Shown: positions 11,225-22,551 of the stretch, piece after piece | Layout of the letters: the number at the start of each line of letters is the position of its first letter | Position numbering within the stretch: position 1 is the stretch's first letter | From: Silurus meridionalis | Taxonomy: Eukaryota > Chordata > Actinopteri > Siluriformes > Siluridae | NCBI RefSeq assembly: GCF_014805685.1 | Contig: NC_060887.1 | Coordinates: 17,829,963-17,893,962 of the forward strand | Length of the DNA: 64,000 bases | Direction of reading: 5' to 3' | Translations under genes and position numbers: made by a program | The notes under the pieces: generated by a model | Seen by the model: only the letters and a program-made list of their open reading frames with translations | What the model was told of the DNA's origin: nothing | The model's database searches: none

Positions 11225-11892
11225 TAAAATAGAGGGAGGGCAGTGGAGTGGTGCGGTTGCAGGGAGAAGAGGTGGGGAAGGTGGAGGAGTTAAAGTAGCT
11301 GGGGTCAACAGTACAAAGTAATGGAGAGTGTGTTAGAGAAGTGAAGAAAAGAGTGCAGGCAGGGTGGAGTGGGTGGAGAAGAGTGATAGCAGGAGTGATT
11401 TGTGATAGTAGGGTATCTGCAAGAGTGAAAGGGAAAGTTTATAGGACTGTGGTGAGACCTGTGATGTTGTATGGATTTGAGACAGTGGCATTGAGTAAAA
11501 GACAGGAGGTGGAGCTGGAGGTAGCAGAGCTGAAGATGTTATGGTTTTCATTCCGAGTGACGACGATGGACAGGATTAGAAATGAGTTTATTAAAGGGAC
11601 CACGTATGTAGGATGTTTTGGAGACAAGGTGAGGGAGGGTAGATTGAGATGGTTTGGACATGTGCAAAGAAGGTACATGGGGTGTATTGGTAGAATATAC
11701 TGAAAAAGTTGAGGATGGAGCTCCCAGGAAGGAGGAAAAGGAAGACCAAGAGGAGGTTCATGGATGTGGTGAGGGAAGACATGCAGGTAGTTGGTTTGAA
11801 AGAGGCAGATGTAGAGAACAGGGTAGTATGGAGACTGATGATCAGCTGTGGCAACCGCTAACAGGAGCAGCCGAAAGAAGAAGGAGAATAAG
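11225..11892 (+). mobile_element. RTE-like LINE 3' fragment, copy 2
   Basis: A frame-broken fragment reading [35 protein letters not shown] and VREGRLRWFGHVQRR, ending at the GAAAGAAGAAGGAG tail. It is longer at its 5' side than copy 1 and shorter than copy 3. It lies between pde11a and spmip4. Confidence 0.85.
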
Positions 11893-13024
11893 ATTCAGAA
11901 CTATCGAGGACCAGACAAAGGAAAGGACATGACTATGGAGATATGAATCTCTGTACAGACAGTGTCTTCCACACTTTTTTTATGTGACTTTTTAGGTATT
12001 AAAAGTGTTCATTGTCTCCTGGCAAGTTTGCCTTCACTGTCATATATTCATGTCATGTATATTTTATCAGTATTTCAGATTAATCTAACTGACCTTTATG
12101 CAGTACAAACATTTCTTTTATCATGTCTTATAAACCAACATAAACCTGCACTTCTAAATATATGACATTGTCAGATTTTTAGTACCATTTAAATCCGAAA
12201 AATGTTCTCTCCTGAATTATTATGTAACATATGGACTTTATTATACTACATATTGAGTTTTACTTTGGATTACCTAATTTGCTAATATTTTATTTCTTAA
12301 TTTAGCTGATAACAAAAAAAAATGTTTGCATTGTAGACATTTCTGCGTGCAAACAATTTCGATTTTTGTGTAAAATCTGAGAAAGAAAAACGTTTTATAA
12401 CCTCAAAGCTCAGAAAACAAATCTCTCATAAATACCACTAGGTGTTATACTTTACTGATCATATTACTGGGCAGATCTGATAGGACATCAGACTCTGTGT
12501 TGTATAAAGGACATATAGACAAATTAAAAATATATATTTTCTTAATTTGAATATGTAAACTCTGCAGCTAGACTGCTAAATGCTCATTAGCTAAATGAGC
12601 CACAGCAAAGTGGTCCTGAGGCTGTGTCAATAACAGTCTGCAACCACTTAGTTGGACCCTACTGCACTAATGAAATGTGTCCCAAAACAGGGTATTACCC
12701 AGCAACTAGGGAAAAAATTACTCCAGGCTATGTAACATTCAGATTACAGCGAATGTAAATGTGTTTCCAAAATCCCAACCTTCTCTGAGGCAAAGCAGGG
12801 TAATTAACTGCTGAACTGAAGTTCGAGATCTCCTGAGGACTCCAATTAAAGATGTGATGTGCAAAATAAACTGCCAACAAAGGATTACAAAACAAATCAG
12901 TGCTCCTGCTTGTCAGGTGTTTGTTTGTGTCACATTAAAGATGATGTAGTGATACAAACCTGTATGTGCAATGGAGTTGGTGCATCAGTGCAAAAAAACG
13001 AATGGAGGATTTACATTTGTGAAC

Positions 13025-13026
<2 letters not shown>

Positions 13027-13066
<40 letters not shown>
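13027..13066. repeat. (GA)n microsatellite
   Basis: About 20 GA units in intergenic DNA. Confidence 0.95.
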
Positions 13067-13069
<3 letters not shown>

Positions 13070-13202
13070 GGATTTTTATTGTTTGTAGCAGCGATAGTTT
13101 ATCCAAAGAAGTTGCTTCTATTATGTTGCAAGACAAAGCGACTTACCTAGCATTGGTCAATTAAAAAAAAACACACTGTACACATATAACTTGCAAAATG
13201 GA

Positions 13203-13365
13203 AGTTATAGCTTAGTGGTTAAGGCATTGGACTCTGGTTTGAATGATCACGTGTTTAAATCCCAGTGCTGCCACTGCTGGGCCCTTAAGTAAAACCTATT
13301 CCTCAACTGCTTAGTTATAAGTTACTTTGGATAAGGGCATCTGCCATAAATGTAATGGTTTTTTT
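13203..13365 (+). repeat. tRNA-derived SINE, copy 1
   Basis: An A-box-like TAGCTTAGTGGTTAAGGCA is followed by a B-box-like GTTTAAATCCCAG about 40 bases on, then a body with GCCACTGCTGGGCCC and CTTAGTTATAAG. This is the layout of fish tRNA-derived SINEs. It matches 14488-14640 over the head. Confidence 0.78.
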
Positions 13366-14487
13366 AACCTTGGTGCCATAAACTATGGAAATTAGTTTAA
13401 TGATCGTTCGCAAACACTATGTAGTCAATGTTATATATTTAAGAATATCAGATATTTTGAGTTGATCCAAATTAAATACATGTTTATGCAACATAAATCA
13501 TTTGAAGGTATGGCATGTACTGTGTTTATTTCTGATGCTGTATGCCAGTTTTAAATTACTTCATAAACATGGAAGAAATTTAAGTTTGAGAAGACTGCCC
13601 CAAGCTGACAAATTTAAAGTTGAGGAGGCATTTTTTTTTCTTTTACTGTCTGGAAGGTTGGGCATTTTATCATTATTGTTGTAAGAGGTCTGTAAAGATG
13701 GGAACAACAGAAGAGATTGATATTTTGAAGTATTCTGTAAGTAGCAAGTAAGAGCTCAGAGCTGGAAAATCTGGGCTATTGAATTTTTGGATGGAGGGCA
13801 ACTGCTGGGCAACATTTATATATGCAAATGTAAGATGACATAAAAACTGAGCATCCTGGACATGCAATCAATTATAAAGTTCAGTTCCACGGTCAGTGTC
13901 AAAGGTGGTTTATGTCGAGCAGGGGTGCTTCTAACCTAGAAGTTTTTAAACTGTCATGGAACAATGTGGCTGCAGGATTTTAATTCCAACCAAGGACTCA
14001 AACTTGATTCCATGAGTTTAATGATCTTAGCTTCTATCAGATGTCCCTCCTGCTTAGTTAAAAGAAAAACCTGATCCAGATAAAACTGGACACCTCTGTT
14101 CTAACTCAAGCTTAGTTAAAGCTGAAGCTCAGTTATATAAGTGATCAAACAGTCACATATGAGCTCATAAAGCAAATATACTGTTCATATCATTAATGCA
14201 ATGTGTGGTAAAACAATACATTTTATTCTCCTTCTACCTCAGCATTTTGCCAATAATTAATTTTTTTAAATTGTCAATAAATACACTGTTTAACCAATTG
14301 TTTAATGATGTGGAAAATCCTCAAGACATTTCATTCCTGATACCAGTTATGTAATAGCAATATTGAAATGTCATTCCATCATCGGTCTGTTTTCTGTCTC
14401 TTGTAATTAAAAAGCCAAAAAAAGCTCCCAAGTGTCACAACAGAAAAACATTTGCTTTATTGATAGAGGATGAGTTGTGAATGTCTA

Positions 14488-14640
14488 GGTGGTAGCTTAG
14501 TGGTTAAGGCATTGGACTTTGGAGCCAAAGGTGGTGAGTTCAGATCCTAGCCACATCAAGATGCCATTCATGGGCCCCTGAGCAAGGCCCTTAACCCCAT
14601 GTCTGCTTAGTTGTATGGATTAGACAATTTCAGTCTATAT
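14488..14640 (+). repeat. tRNA-derived SINE, copy 2
   Basis: It contains GGTAGCTTAGTGGTTAAGGC, then GAGTTCAGATCCTAG as B box and GGGCCCCTGAGCAAGGCCC in the body. Head and body order are the same as copy 1. It is better preserved in the body. Confidence 0.8.
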
Positions 14641-15159
14641 ATATGGTTTAATTTTTTTTCATCATGAGACATTATTAATCTTTATATTATTTACCTTAGT
14701 AAATAATTTTTAGTAAATGTGAAGCCTCTGCCACACAAGTTTAAATGATCCGTGATCTGTTACTATTGAAACCATAACATATACATTTTTTTTAATGGTA
14801 AATGTATTTAACTTACCATAAAGCATATTTCAATTGAATACATACCTTCATATCTGGGATTTTAACAGTGCAATTGAATAATTATTTTTAACTGTGAATA
14901 TTTCAAAGTCAATCAGTGGTCCCAGTGAACACACTATGCTCCTGCCAGTTAAAGTTGTAAGAACACTGTTGCTAGGCAACTTATCCATTAAGTCCATAGA
15001 TTTAGTATTGAGGTGTAATTACTGTATAATCGTCCAATACATCTGAGACAAAGATTGAAATTTACTCCGGTTTTGTTATTGTTTTACTCTCATAACCATG
15101 CCTTTACATTGTCAGTATGGATGACAAACATAAGCTAGCTACTAACCTAGGTTAACAAC

Positions 15160-16440
15160 CATGCAGAGATAATACAGTTTTTCTCAGTTGCAATAGAGCA
15201 TTTCTCGAATCATCCTTAATATTTGCAAACCAGTAAGTGCATTCTCCAAACAATTTGTACAAACAGCACAAAACATTGGATTTCTTGCAAAACCTGTACT
15301 TTTCTCTTCATCTCTCAAAAGTAAGTATTTTTGTCAATGAACATGTCATTTCCATCAAAATGTAAAGTCCCTTTGTCATTTTTTGCAAACAAGATCGTTG
15401 AAAGGTTTAGCCATGTTGTCAGTATGATGCCGACAGTTTCAGGATTTCTTAAAGTCCGTGGTGGACCATGCATTTGATAACTGGGCCTTCAGTGGGGACT
15501 TACCCGAATTAATTCACCTCTGAATACCACCACTATCACGTCGCAATTACAGAAACCATCAATAATATAACAATATAACAACGCGTGGCATTACAGAGAG
15601 ACAGGCATTGAGGATAAATACCATTTTACAACTGTGCCACGTACATCATCTGGAGCAGTTCAGAATCAATATTTGTTTAATAACATGACAAAAACATTAA
15701 AAATGCAAATAAAGAGGCTGTAAGCCAGTGGTACCGCGTAAATTCACTGGTCTGGAAGTGGCGATCAAACCCTTTCCCGGGCTGAGACAAGCTAGCTAGC
15801 TTTGGGGTTGGCCGACCTCCTCACAATGTCTAGCTTTTCTTGAAAATGTATTTTAAAGTATGTCCGAGACCAATTAATTTCTCTTTCTCCAAAGGCATAA
15901 AAAAAGTCTAACTCAGATGTATCAATGTTTGCAGAGCACTACAGACGTGTTTTGGCAGTCGAACTTGTCTGTAACAGTTTCCCTCTGACCGACCAATCCA
16001 AAGACAGAAAAATGCTGACGCCATTCTGTGCCAGCTAGCTGCCCCTGTGAGGCGAATATGAAATCTGATTGGTTAAAGAAACAGAGCTTTTTCTTAAGGA
16101 GACTATTTTAAAAAGTCATCAGAACAGACTTTGAAGGCCCTGGGCAGATTAGATTGACATAGGGTCTTAAATCTGATTGGACAAAAAATTTAACATTCAC
16201 ATACACGTACTGAAGCAGTGCAGCCAAGAGAAACGCAACGAAATAAAGAGAATAAACTGTTGGGAGTAAATTAATACATTTTCATAGAACAAATATTAGA
16301 ATTTAGGTTGTAAATGTAGGTCAGTGCTTCTGATAGTGTTTAGGGCAGCAGAGAAGACTTTGCTGGCCCTGACCGCCCACCTGTTTCAGGAAGACCTACC
16401 TCTTCCTGAAACACTTAAAATAGCACTTTTCCTGGTTTGC
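15160..16440. repeat. Possible dispersed repeat block
   Basis: A stretch of different composition from its flanks. It opens with TACAGTTTTTCTCAGTTGC, reminiscent of fish DNA-transposon termini, and includes segments such as CTTTGAAGGCCCTGGGC. No transposase motif was recognised. Boundaries and class are uncertain. Confidence 0.3.
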
Positions 16441-17469
16441 TTTGTGTTTGTTTTAAAATAAATAAATAAAAATCAAGTTGTAGGCTGATGGTATCTTAAG
16501 TTTGTAATCTAGTGAACCAGTGTTGATCAAATCACTTAGTGCATTGCTCTGAATAAGGGAGTTAAATAATAATAATAAAAAAATTTCCTTATGTGAATGT
16601 GCCATTTAACTTATTCCCAAATTTCCAGTTTAATTAAGTGAATGTTCCATATGTTAATATCTTTTAAATGTTCAAAAGACAATTTTTCCAGTGCTGACAT
16701 GATAAAATTATGTATATCTTTTCCAAATCCTCTTATCTAAGCAGAGCATGAATAATGTACCTCACACTGTGCACATTTCTGCAAGTCCCTTATAAAGTGT
16801 GAGGCTTGTAGGTCACTGTACTCTGACCAGGCTGTAACCTGAGAATTGCTTTCGCAGGCCTCTAGCTCACTGTGCAGAGTCTAAGTGATTACTGGTCTAC
16901 TCTGGTTTCAGCTTCTCCATTCATAGTTCAAATCAAGCTGTGGTACCTGAATGCCCATGATGACCGAACACTTTTCATTCTGAGCTCTGATTGTAGCTGG
17001 GGGTTATAGATTTATTACTTTTACTGTATGGTTCTTTTGATATTTTTTCCATTGATTTAAGATTTCATTGTTCTTGTTAGTTTTTGCAGGTAAAAAAAAG
17101 CTGATTAAGAACTGCCAAGTCCTTAATTTGATCACATGAAATCTGCATGGTTTCCAATTATATTTGTTTTTGAGAAGGATTAAAAGTAATCTGTCAGTAG
17201 CACTGAGCTAATTAGGGTCTTATATATCACTGCCTTTAAATGGTTTTAAAGACAATACAAAAATCGTGCAGCTCTGCTTCCATAATGTGGCGTCTGTTCA
17301 GGATTCGGTGTCAGTCATTGGTTTTTCGTTGCTGTTTGCAGGACCGTTGTCATGACCAGTCTGTGGATTTGAGCCTGTGGGGTCTGGAACAGATTGAAAG
17401 GCAGACATGGTCAGCCCTATGCAAATAAAAGCTTAGAAATGGTTGACCCAAAAGTACCTGCTACAACAG

Positions 17470-17571
17470 AACTGTGCCTTTTCCGTTGCCTGAAACAAGA
17501 GACTTCCCACCTTTGTTTAATCGCCTCCAGAGCGGGAGCCAACTAAGGAGCAACTCTTGTCCTACAACAAG
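17470..17571 (+). CDS. spmip4: spmip4 probable upstream coding exon
   Basis: The open frame after a stop at 17444-17446 encodes TVPFPLPETRDFPPLFNRLQ then SGSQLRSNSCPTT. It ends at a good donor, AAG|GTGAGA, in phase 2, which fits the next exon. The left boundary (an AACAG acceptor at 17465-17469) is a guess. Similarity to mammalian SPMIP4 here is weak. Confidence 0.5.
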
Positions 17572-20500
17572 GTGAGAGTATACAGGATCCTATGATAATT
17601 GTGAATTCCTTCCTGTTATTGGTGAGGCCAAATTTAAAAAATGGAAAAACTAAAAGCATATCTACATAAATGTTTTATAACAAGCTGGAGTATAAGTAAC
17701 TGCAAATAAAAGTATGTAGAGTAGAACCATTTATTATGTCCTTTATTAAGTGAACAATACTTCTAAAAAAAGATCTGTATAAGCATTTCATTTTCTCAGC
17801 ATTGCCAGTGGGGTCATCTTAAGGATTCTTCATAGCAAAAACAGTAACTTTAGTGGCAGCAAAATGGCATCAAATATTCACAGTGGAAGAGTGCCTGCAG
17901 TCATTAAAGGACATCGACACTTTAGTTACACAGGGTCACATTACCTGAGTGAGCAGCTTTATGTTGTCAATAATGAGAAATAGCATAATAAGTGCAGATT
18001 AGTTAAAGTAAAGTTAGTGTTTATACATGTAGTGTGCACGTACAGTATGTTGCAGAAAACTTATTTAACATTGAACGGAATGTTTTCAGTTTGACTAGTA
18101 TTAGAAGTATTATATTTCCTGCCATTGTTTTATATTTCTTATTTAATTTTGTCTGTTTTTTTATATTGTGTTACACAGGTCTGTTACTGTAAAGCAATTC
18201 GATGACCTAAATCCATTAAAGAAAAGTAATGTTCGAGTTAATGACGAGATGTGGGTTAAACAATTTTCCTATCAATTCTTTACATATTTTTTTGGAGCAT
18301 TCTGCAATGTGAAACCTAAAACTAATGTGTCCTGTCTTCTTTCAGAATTCCCAAGCCAACTGATATTAATGTTGGGTAAGAATAAGAAATAGTTTGTTTC
18401 CTCTGTTTTCAAGTTCTTTACAATGTTTATAAAGTCTAAATCAGTTAACCAGGATGCTAAGATTGAATCAACCCCATCCACCTCATCGTGCCTATGATAC
18501 AGTCAGTATCTGTGTTCAGCTGAGTGTTCATTTGCTCTGTTACTGAAGCTCAACCTCTATCTGTATTCTCACAGTGAGAAACAAATTAAGGTCTCCATCC
18601 AAAGGCAACACCCATACCAGTCACACATATCCTTCTGTGCCTTGTTCCCCACCTACCACTCCCCAGATGATCCAGACACAGGCGTACGGGCTGCATCCAA
18701 ACTCCCTATCAATCCTCTACTACCAGCCAATGCATCAAAGGTCATACTGCTCAGCAAGACTAAAGGTCAGAGAACCATTATTCTTTGATCAATGCACAGC
18801 CAAAATTGTACAACATGGGTTGTCCATAAAGTAAAGTGCTGTAAAAGTTACAGCAACAACTGTAAATCATATTTAGGAAAATGCTGTGCTACTAAGCTTT
18901 AGAAACTATTTCTTACACAATTTTAAACAACACATAGCCAGTGCATTTGCTCATAGGTTTGATACAAGCTGAAGTGTAAGGTTCTTTTGCAAACTATTGC
19001 AAACTGCCAATGCATTGATGTGAACACACAAGCTTCTGATGTGTTATTCACAGTCTTAACCACTGAGACACCACAACTAGCACTTCTTTCATTATTTTAA
19101 CCAGCTCCATTACTAAACTAACTCCCATAAATGATTGCATTAAATCAGTGCAAACTTGTTAAAGAGTGTGGTTTCCCAAATGGCATGTCTCACACAGAAA
19201 AAAAATGAAAATAAAGTCTTCTTATCTTATGTTGTAGCTATAAGTTACAAACAAATCTTGAGCAAATGCTATTTTATCCTACATAAGAGTTGTTTTTAAA
19301 GCTATTTACTGTAAATTTCTGCAATATTTTACACTGCAGTATAATTAATGGGAGGCTTTTCAATGTGATGGACTAGTCTCTATAAAATAATACAAATGCT
19401 GCTTCTTGTTTTTATATAAACATTATTATTAAACACAGACTGTTCAGTGAATGTGAACCTTGAATAGCCTGCCTAATGATCAGAGCTACATTTTGAATAC
19501 AATTTCGAAATTTTAATCCACAATACAAATTAAGTGTCTTTACTGACTGTGTGGTTACACAAGTAACTACAGTGTAACTACAGAGTACAGAGTCTGATTA
19601 TAGAGAATTATAATCAAAATTCCATCAATTTAATTTTTGCTTTATGTAAATTGTGCTTATTCAACTGTAACATTATCCCCCCAAAAAATCTGATGGATTG
19701 ACACCAATCTGAATTTTATATTTATGCACAATGTATATAAACTGCACAGAAACTATCCACATATACAGTGTTACCTAGAAACATTTATTTAAAAATTAGC
19801 CATTTAAAACAATCTTCTTTTCATGTTACACCTGAAAGTGTGCTGATGTGCTGTAGAAATGTGTAACATTCTCAGTAGTTACATTGAGGTGCATGTGTAG
19901 ATCATGTGCAACTACACACATATTTCTAATACAAAATTTTATCAAAGCTTGTGCGTTCTGCATTTCTTAAAGAATTATTAGAATCATATGTACTTCAGAT
20001 GAAACGGAAGTATGATGTGCACAAATAAAAAAAAAATAATAATGATGATGATGATAGATAGATAGATTTGATAGATAGAAGAAAGAGAAGATAGAAAGAA
20101 AGGGAAGATAGAAACGTCTCATTGACATATGTAGCTTGATTCTTATAGGTGCAGCTTATCGGCATGAGCTACTTGATATTCCCATGGAAACCAGACGCAA
20201 TGTTGCAATATGGCCAGGACAGAGCGGCTTCCAAAATGTAAGTTGACCCAAAACCTTAAACATCATAAAGCCAAGCATCAGTGTCAAAATGTATTTACTT
20301 GTTGAATTGTATTGTTTTGTTTGTGTAATTGAATGTATTTGGAAAAACAGCCATATAACATTTCATTAAATGATATTCAATATTTTTTAATATAGAACAT
20401 ATTGATGCCTATATTTAACTGTAAATACGTATGTGTAATAAAAACATTAATCATTTCATAGTCTTGGTGCCAAGTTGTTGTTGTTTTTTTAGTTTTGCAA

Positions 20501-22551
20501 AAACTATCCCTTCATTGTGTTAAACTGACATCATAATTGGTTTTTGTCCTGATTCGTTGTTCATACACTAATCAGTAATCATCACTAATTTTACATTAAG
20601 TAGTGTTCCATATTTTTGGAGGACCAAAAATTGAATGACTAAGGAAAAAATTTTGCATTGATAATCATTTCCATTAATGTACTGTATATCCAAAGGCAGT
20701 CAAATGTGATTTAACTTGTAGTAAGTAAATAAATAAATAGCATCTCAGGTGCTTGACTGTGACAGCCATTCTTGCCTTCTGACCCGTAGCACATTAAGCC
20801 AGTAAAAGGAGACACTCAGGAGTTTTACCCCCAGCCTTTAAAAACACTGTGTCCAAATCAGACTCTGCGAGACTGGAAAAACACGCTGCTGGAGCGAACT
20901 GCTAATGCGCTGCGCAACCTGGAGAAGTCCCAGTGGCTCACCTCATATCAGCTAAACTACACAGGTCTGGTGCTTCTCATAAAAGTACAAAGGTGTGATC
21001 ATATATATATAATTTATATATGATCTATATATGTGCTATTACAGGTGTTGGAGGGAGTGCATTTGGCTCTTTTATTTGACAGGGATAAGGGTTTCTTTTT
21101 TTCAGCCCAATATAAGCAAGAAACCAGTCAGTCAGGGTTGCCTGCAGAATGATAAATAGAAATTCAGGCAGAACTAGCTGTTCAGATTCTCATTTGAGTA
21201 TGCTGGCTATCTGTTTAAAATGATTCAGTAGCATCAGAGGAAAGTCATGGTGCTTTTATATACTAAGGGTTCACTGTGCTTAAAAAAATACAATAAGCCA
21301 TACTTAATTTTTAAAAAGGATATAAAACTAAATGTTCTAAGTGGTAAATGTTATCAAGATAGCATTGGACTGATATAGGGTTCTGGGCTCTCTTCCAGGG
21401 TCTGGGCCCACTAACCCTATAAAACTGGACGACTTTAATGAGAAGACAATTAGCTTGATTACAGGAGAAATGAACCCTTACACAGCACAGCTGGTATGAT
21501 ACACACATAAAAACTAAAAGTATGTAAACACGATGCTAATCAGCCTTGTTTGCCATTTCCTTTTCCATTCAACCAGTCAACCATCAAGTGCTTTCTTCTC
21601 TTTGTTTAATCACTGTTTTCTTCTTCTGTAGCCCGACATGTGTTTTCATTATTTGGGGAGCTTGAATGTACACTAACTATTGTACTTTAATATTTGTCTC
21701 AGAGGGAGCGATCCTATCCTGTTCTCATGCCTTCTCAACCACTTGAAGGATGCAGGGCCAGGATTCTGCAAAACCAATGTCGTCTAGAGAACCCATGCTC
21801 TATCATGCACCCACTATCCTTTCCCCCAGAGCCTCAAGATGTTGGCATGACTGCTGAGAGGAACCCCATGCTGGACAATATGCAGCATAAACCATATATT
21901 GCAAATCAAACAGATGAGGTGATTAAATACAACCAGGTTAGCAAATCGGGTCAAACACGTCAGGTGGTATTTAACAACACTGCCAACATGTGCTGCAAGA
22001 GAAGTTGTGTGTACAAGATATCTGAGTCAAATGGCAGTAAACCACAAACAAACATCAACAAACCTGCTTCAAGAGTAATAGAGACAGAGAGTACCCAGCT
22101 GGATCTACACAATTTTCAGGCTGCTTTGCAAGAGAAGGAAACAAACAAGAGAGCTTTGTCCAATAACAGAATCCAAAATTATGTAGTAGAGAATAGCCCA
22201 TTTGAGTTTAAGTGCACAGCACCACCCAGTGCATACGAGACAGACAGGCCTGTGAACTTTGAGCAAACTAAGAAAGACTTTGAAGAGGAGGAGAAAATAA
22301 AGCAGGGTTCTTGTCTTATTCCCTCCATCCGTCCACGCTTTTCTAGAGGTACCACTGGGTATGGAGTAAAAAGAATCAGCAGGGATTTGGGGTCTGATCT
22401 GCTGGAGCTTCACGACTCTTTCAGCCGAACAAAGGCTAATCGAAACTTTCGTGAATCTTTGCAGGATGCCCCTGTGGATCTCAGGGAAAACCTTCACACG
22501 GGAAGAAAGCACTTCTTCTATGGCTTCAACTCTTACTATTTTCATAACTGA
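17470..22551 (+). CDS. spmip4: SPMIP4 (C7orf31), sperm microtubule inner protein (gene span, 5' end uncertain)
   Basis: Nine in-phase exons: 17470-17571 (left edge uncertain), 17800-17934, 18179-18250, 18346-18375, 18575-18765, 20149-20237, 20790-20964, 21399-21493 and 21703-22551. The product resembles mammalian C7orf31/SPMIP4, a protein known from structural work to lie inside the doublet microtubules of the sperm axoneme. Shared blocks are IPKPTDINVGE, RHELLDIPMETRR and WPGQSG, QWLTSYQLNYTG, PSQPLEGCRARILQ, and the C-terminus LLELHDSFSRTKANRNF to GFNSYYFHN. No membrane segments or catalytic motifs are seen. The N-terminal half is poorly conserved and the first coding exon was not found. 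The gene lies upstream of osbpl3 in the same orientation, as at human 7p15. Confidence 0.88.
17800..17934 (+). CDS. spmip4: spmip4 exon encoding the VIKGHRHF block
   Basis: A strong acceptor (TTTTCTCAG) is followed by 1 + 44 codons + 2 bases. The segment GRVPAVIKGHRHFSYTG corresponds to PPRVMGKGHQHYGF in human SPMIP4. An in-frame ATG with A at -3 and G at +4 lies at 17864 and could be an alternative start (MASNIHSGRVP). The in-frame donor, GG|GTCACA, is weak. A stronger donor at 17949 (A|GTGAGC) would shift the frame. Confidence 0.65.
18179..18250 (+). CDS. spmip4: spmip4 exon (VKQFDDL block)
   Basis: 72 bases: 1 + 23 codons + 2. It encodes SVTVKQFDDLNPLKKSNVRV then NDE, matching PVEQFYYLTQNKKSDV of the human protein. 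Acceptor is TTACACAG, donor AT|GTGGGT, the latter non-optimal but the only one that keeps frame into the next exon. Confidence 0.8.
18346..18375 (+). CDS. spmip4: spmip4 30-base microexon
   Basis: It encodes IPKPTDINVG across the junctions, matching IPKPPNSTVG in human SPMIP4. Acceptor is CTTTCAG and donor GG|GTAAGA. It is only 30 bases long, so it is invisible to ORF scanning. Confidence 0.85.
18575..18765 (+). CDS. spmip4: spmip4 exon (HPYQSH to LLSKTKG)
   Basis: 191 bases: 1 + 63 codons + 1. It contains RQHPYQSHISFCALFPTYHS and VILLSKTKG, matching EHPYHTHICRGAMFPTFTS and LKTRG in human SPMIP4. Acceptor is TCTCACAG, donor G|GTCAGA. Confidence 0.88.
20041..20075. repeat. (GAT)n/(GATA)n microsatellite
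   Basis: A short GATGATGAT run followed by GATAGATAGATA and GA-rich sequence, inside an spmip4 intron about 75 bases before an exon. Confidence 0.85.
20149..20237 (+). CDS. spmip4: spmip4 exon (YRHELLDIPME block)
   Basis: 89 bases: 2 + 29 codons. It encodes AAYRHELLDIPMETRRNVAI and WPGQSGFQN, one of the best conserved parts of SPMIP4. Acceptor is TTATAG, donor AAT|GTAAGT. Confidence 0.92.
20790..20964 (+). CDS. spmip4: spmip4 exon (QWLTSYQLNYTG block)
   Basis: 175 bases: 58 codons + 1. It ends in RNLEKSQWLTSYQLNYT, matching RNLERSHWLTSYTHDFTG of the human protein. Acceptor is CCCGTAG, donor G|GTCTGG. Confidence 0.92.
21399..21493 (+). CDS. spmip4: spmip4 exon (NPIKLDDFNEK block)
   Basis: 95 bases: 2 + 31 codons. 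It encodes GPTNPIKLDDFNEKTISLI and TGEMNPYTAQL, aligned with GPMDPLELDDYHEK in human. Acceptor is TCTTCCAG, donor CTG|GTATGA. Confidence 0.92.
21703..22551 (+). CDS. spmip4: spmip4 terminal exon
   Basis: 282 codons and a TGA stop at 22549-22551. It opens with RERSYPVLMPSQPLEGCRA and closes with HTGRKHFFYGFNSYYFHN, nearly the same C-terminus as mammalian SPMIP4. The middle (about residues 40-180 of the exon) is polar, low in hydrophobics and unconserved. Acceptor is TTTGTCTCAG. A possible poly(A) signal, ATTAAA, is at 22707-22712. Confidence 0.95.
   Translation, partial: RERSYPVLMPSQPLEGCRARILQNQCRLENPCSIMHPLSFPPEPQDVGMTAERNPMLDNMQHKPYIANQTDEVIKYNQVSKSGQTRQVVFNNTANMCCKRSCVYKISESNGSKPQTNINKPASRVIETESTQLDLHNFQAALQEKETNKRALSNNRIQNYVVENSPFEFKCTAPPSAYETDRPVNFEQTKKDFEEEEKIKQGSCLIPSIRPRFSRGTTGYGVKRISRDLGSDLLELHDSFSRTKANRNFRESLQDAPVDLRENLHTGRKHFFYGFNSYYFHN

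Larger units (their letters stand above)
10700..17340. other. Intergenic region between pde11a and spmip4
   Basis: About 6.6 kb separates the divergent pde11a and spmip4 genes. It holds an RTE-like fragment (11225-11892), two related SINEs (13203, 14488), (GT)n and (GA)n tracts, and at about 15160-16440 a less A/T-rich stretch that may be another dispersed repeat. No convincing coding exon was found at 11.9-13.2, 13.4-14.5 or 14.7-17.3 kb. Missing 5' exons of spmip4 could still hide here. Confidence 0.6.

Noticed and set aside
13203..14640. Functional tRNA genes
   Set aside because: A- and B-box-like sequences occur, but no cloverleaf with a proper acceptor stem or anticodon arm could be drawn. 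The copies share SINE bodies.
17800..17934. Pseudogenisation of spmip4 by a TAA in this exon
   Set aside because: The TAA appears only in a different frame. With the phase-2 junctions chosen, the exon is fully open and in register with both neighbours.
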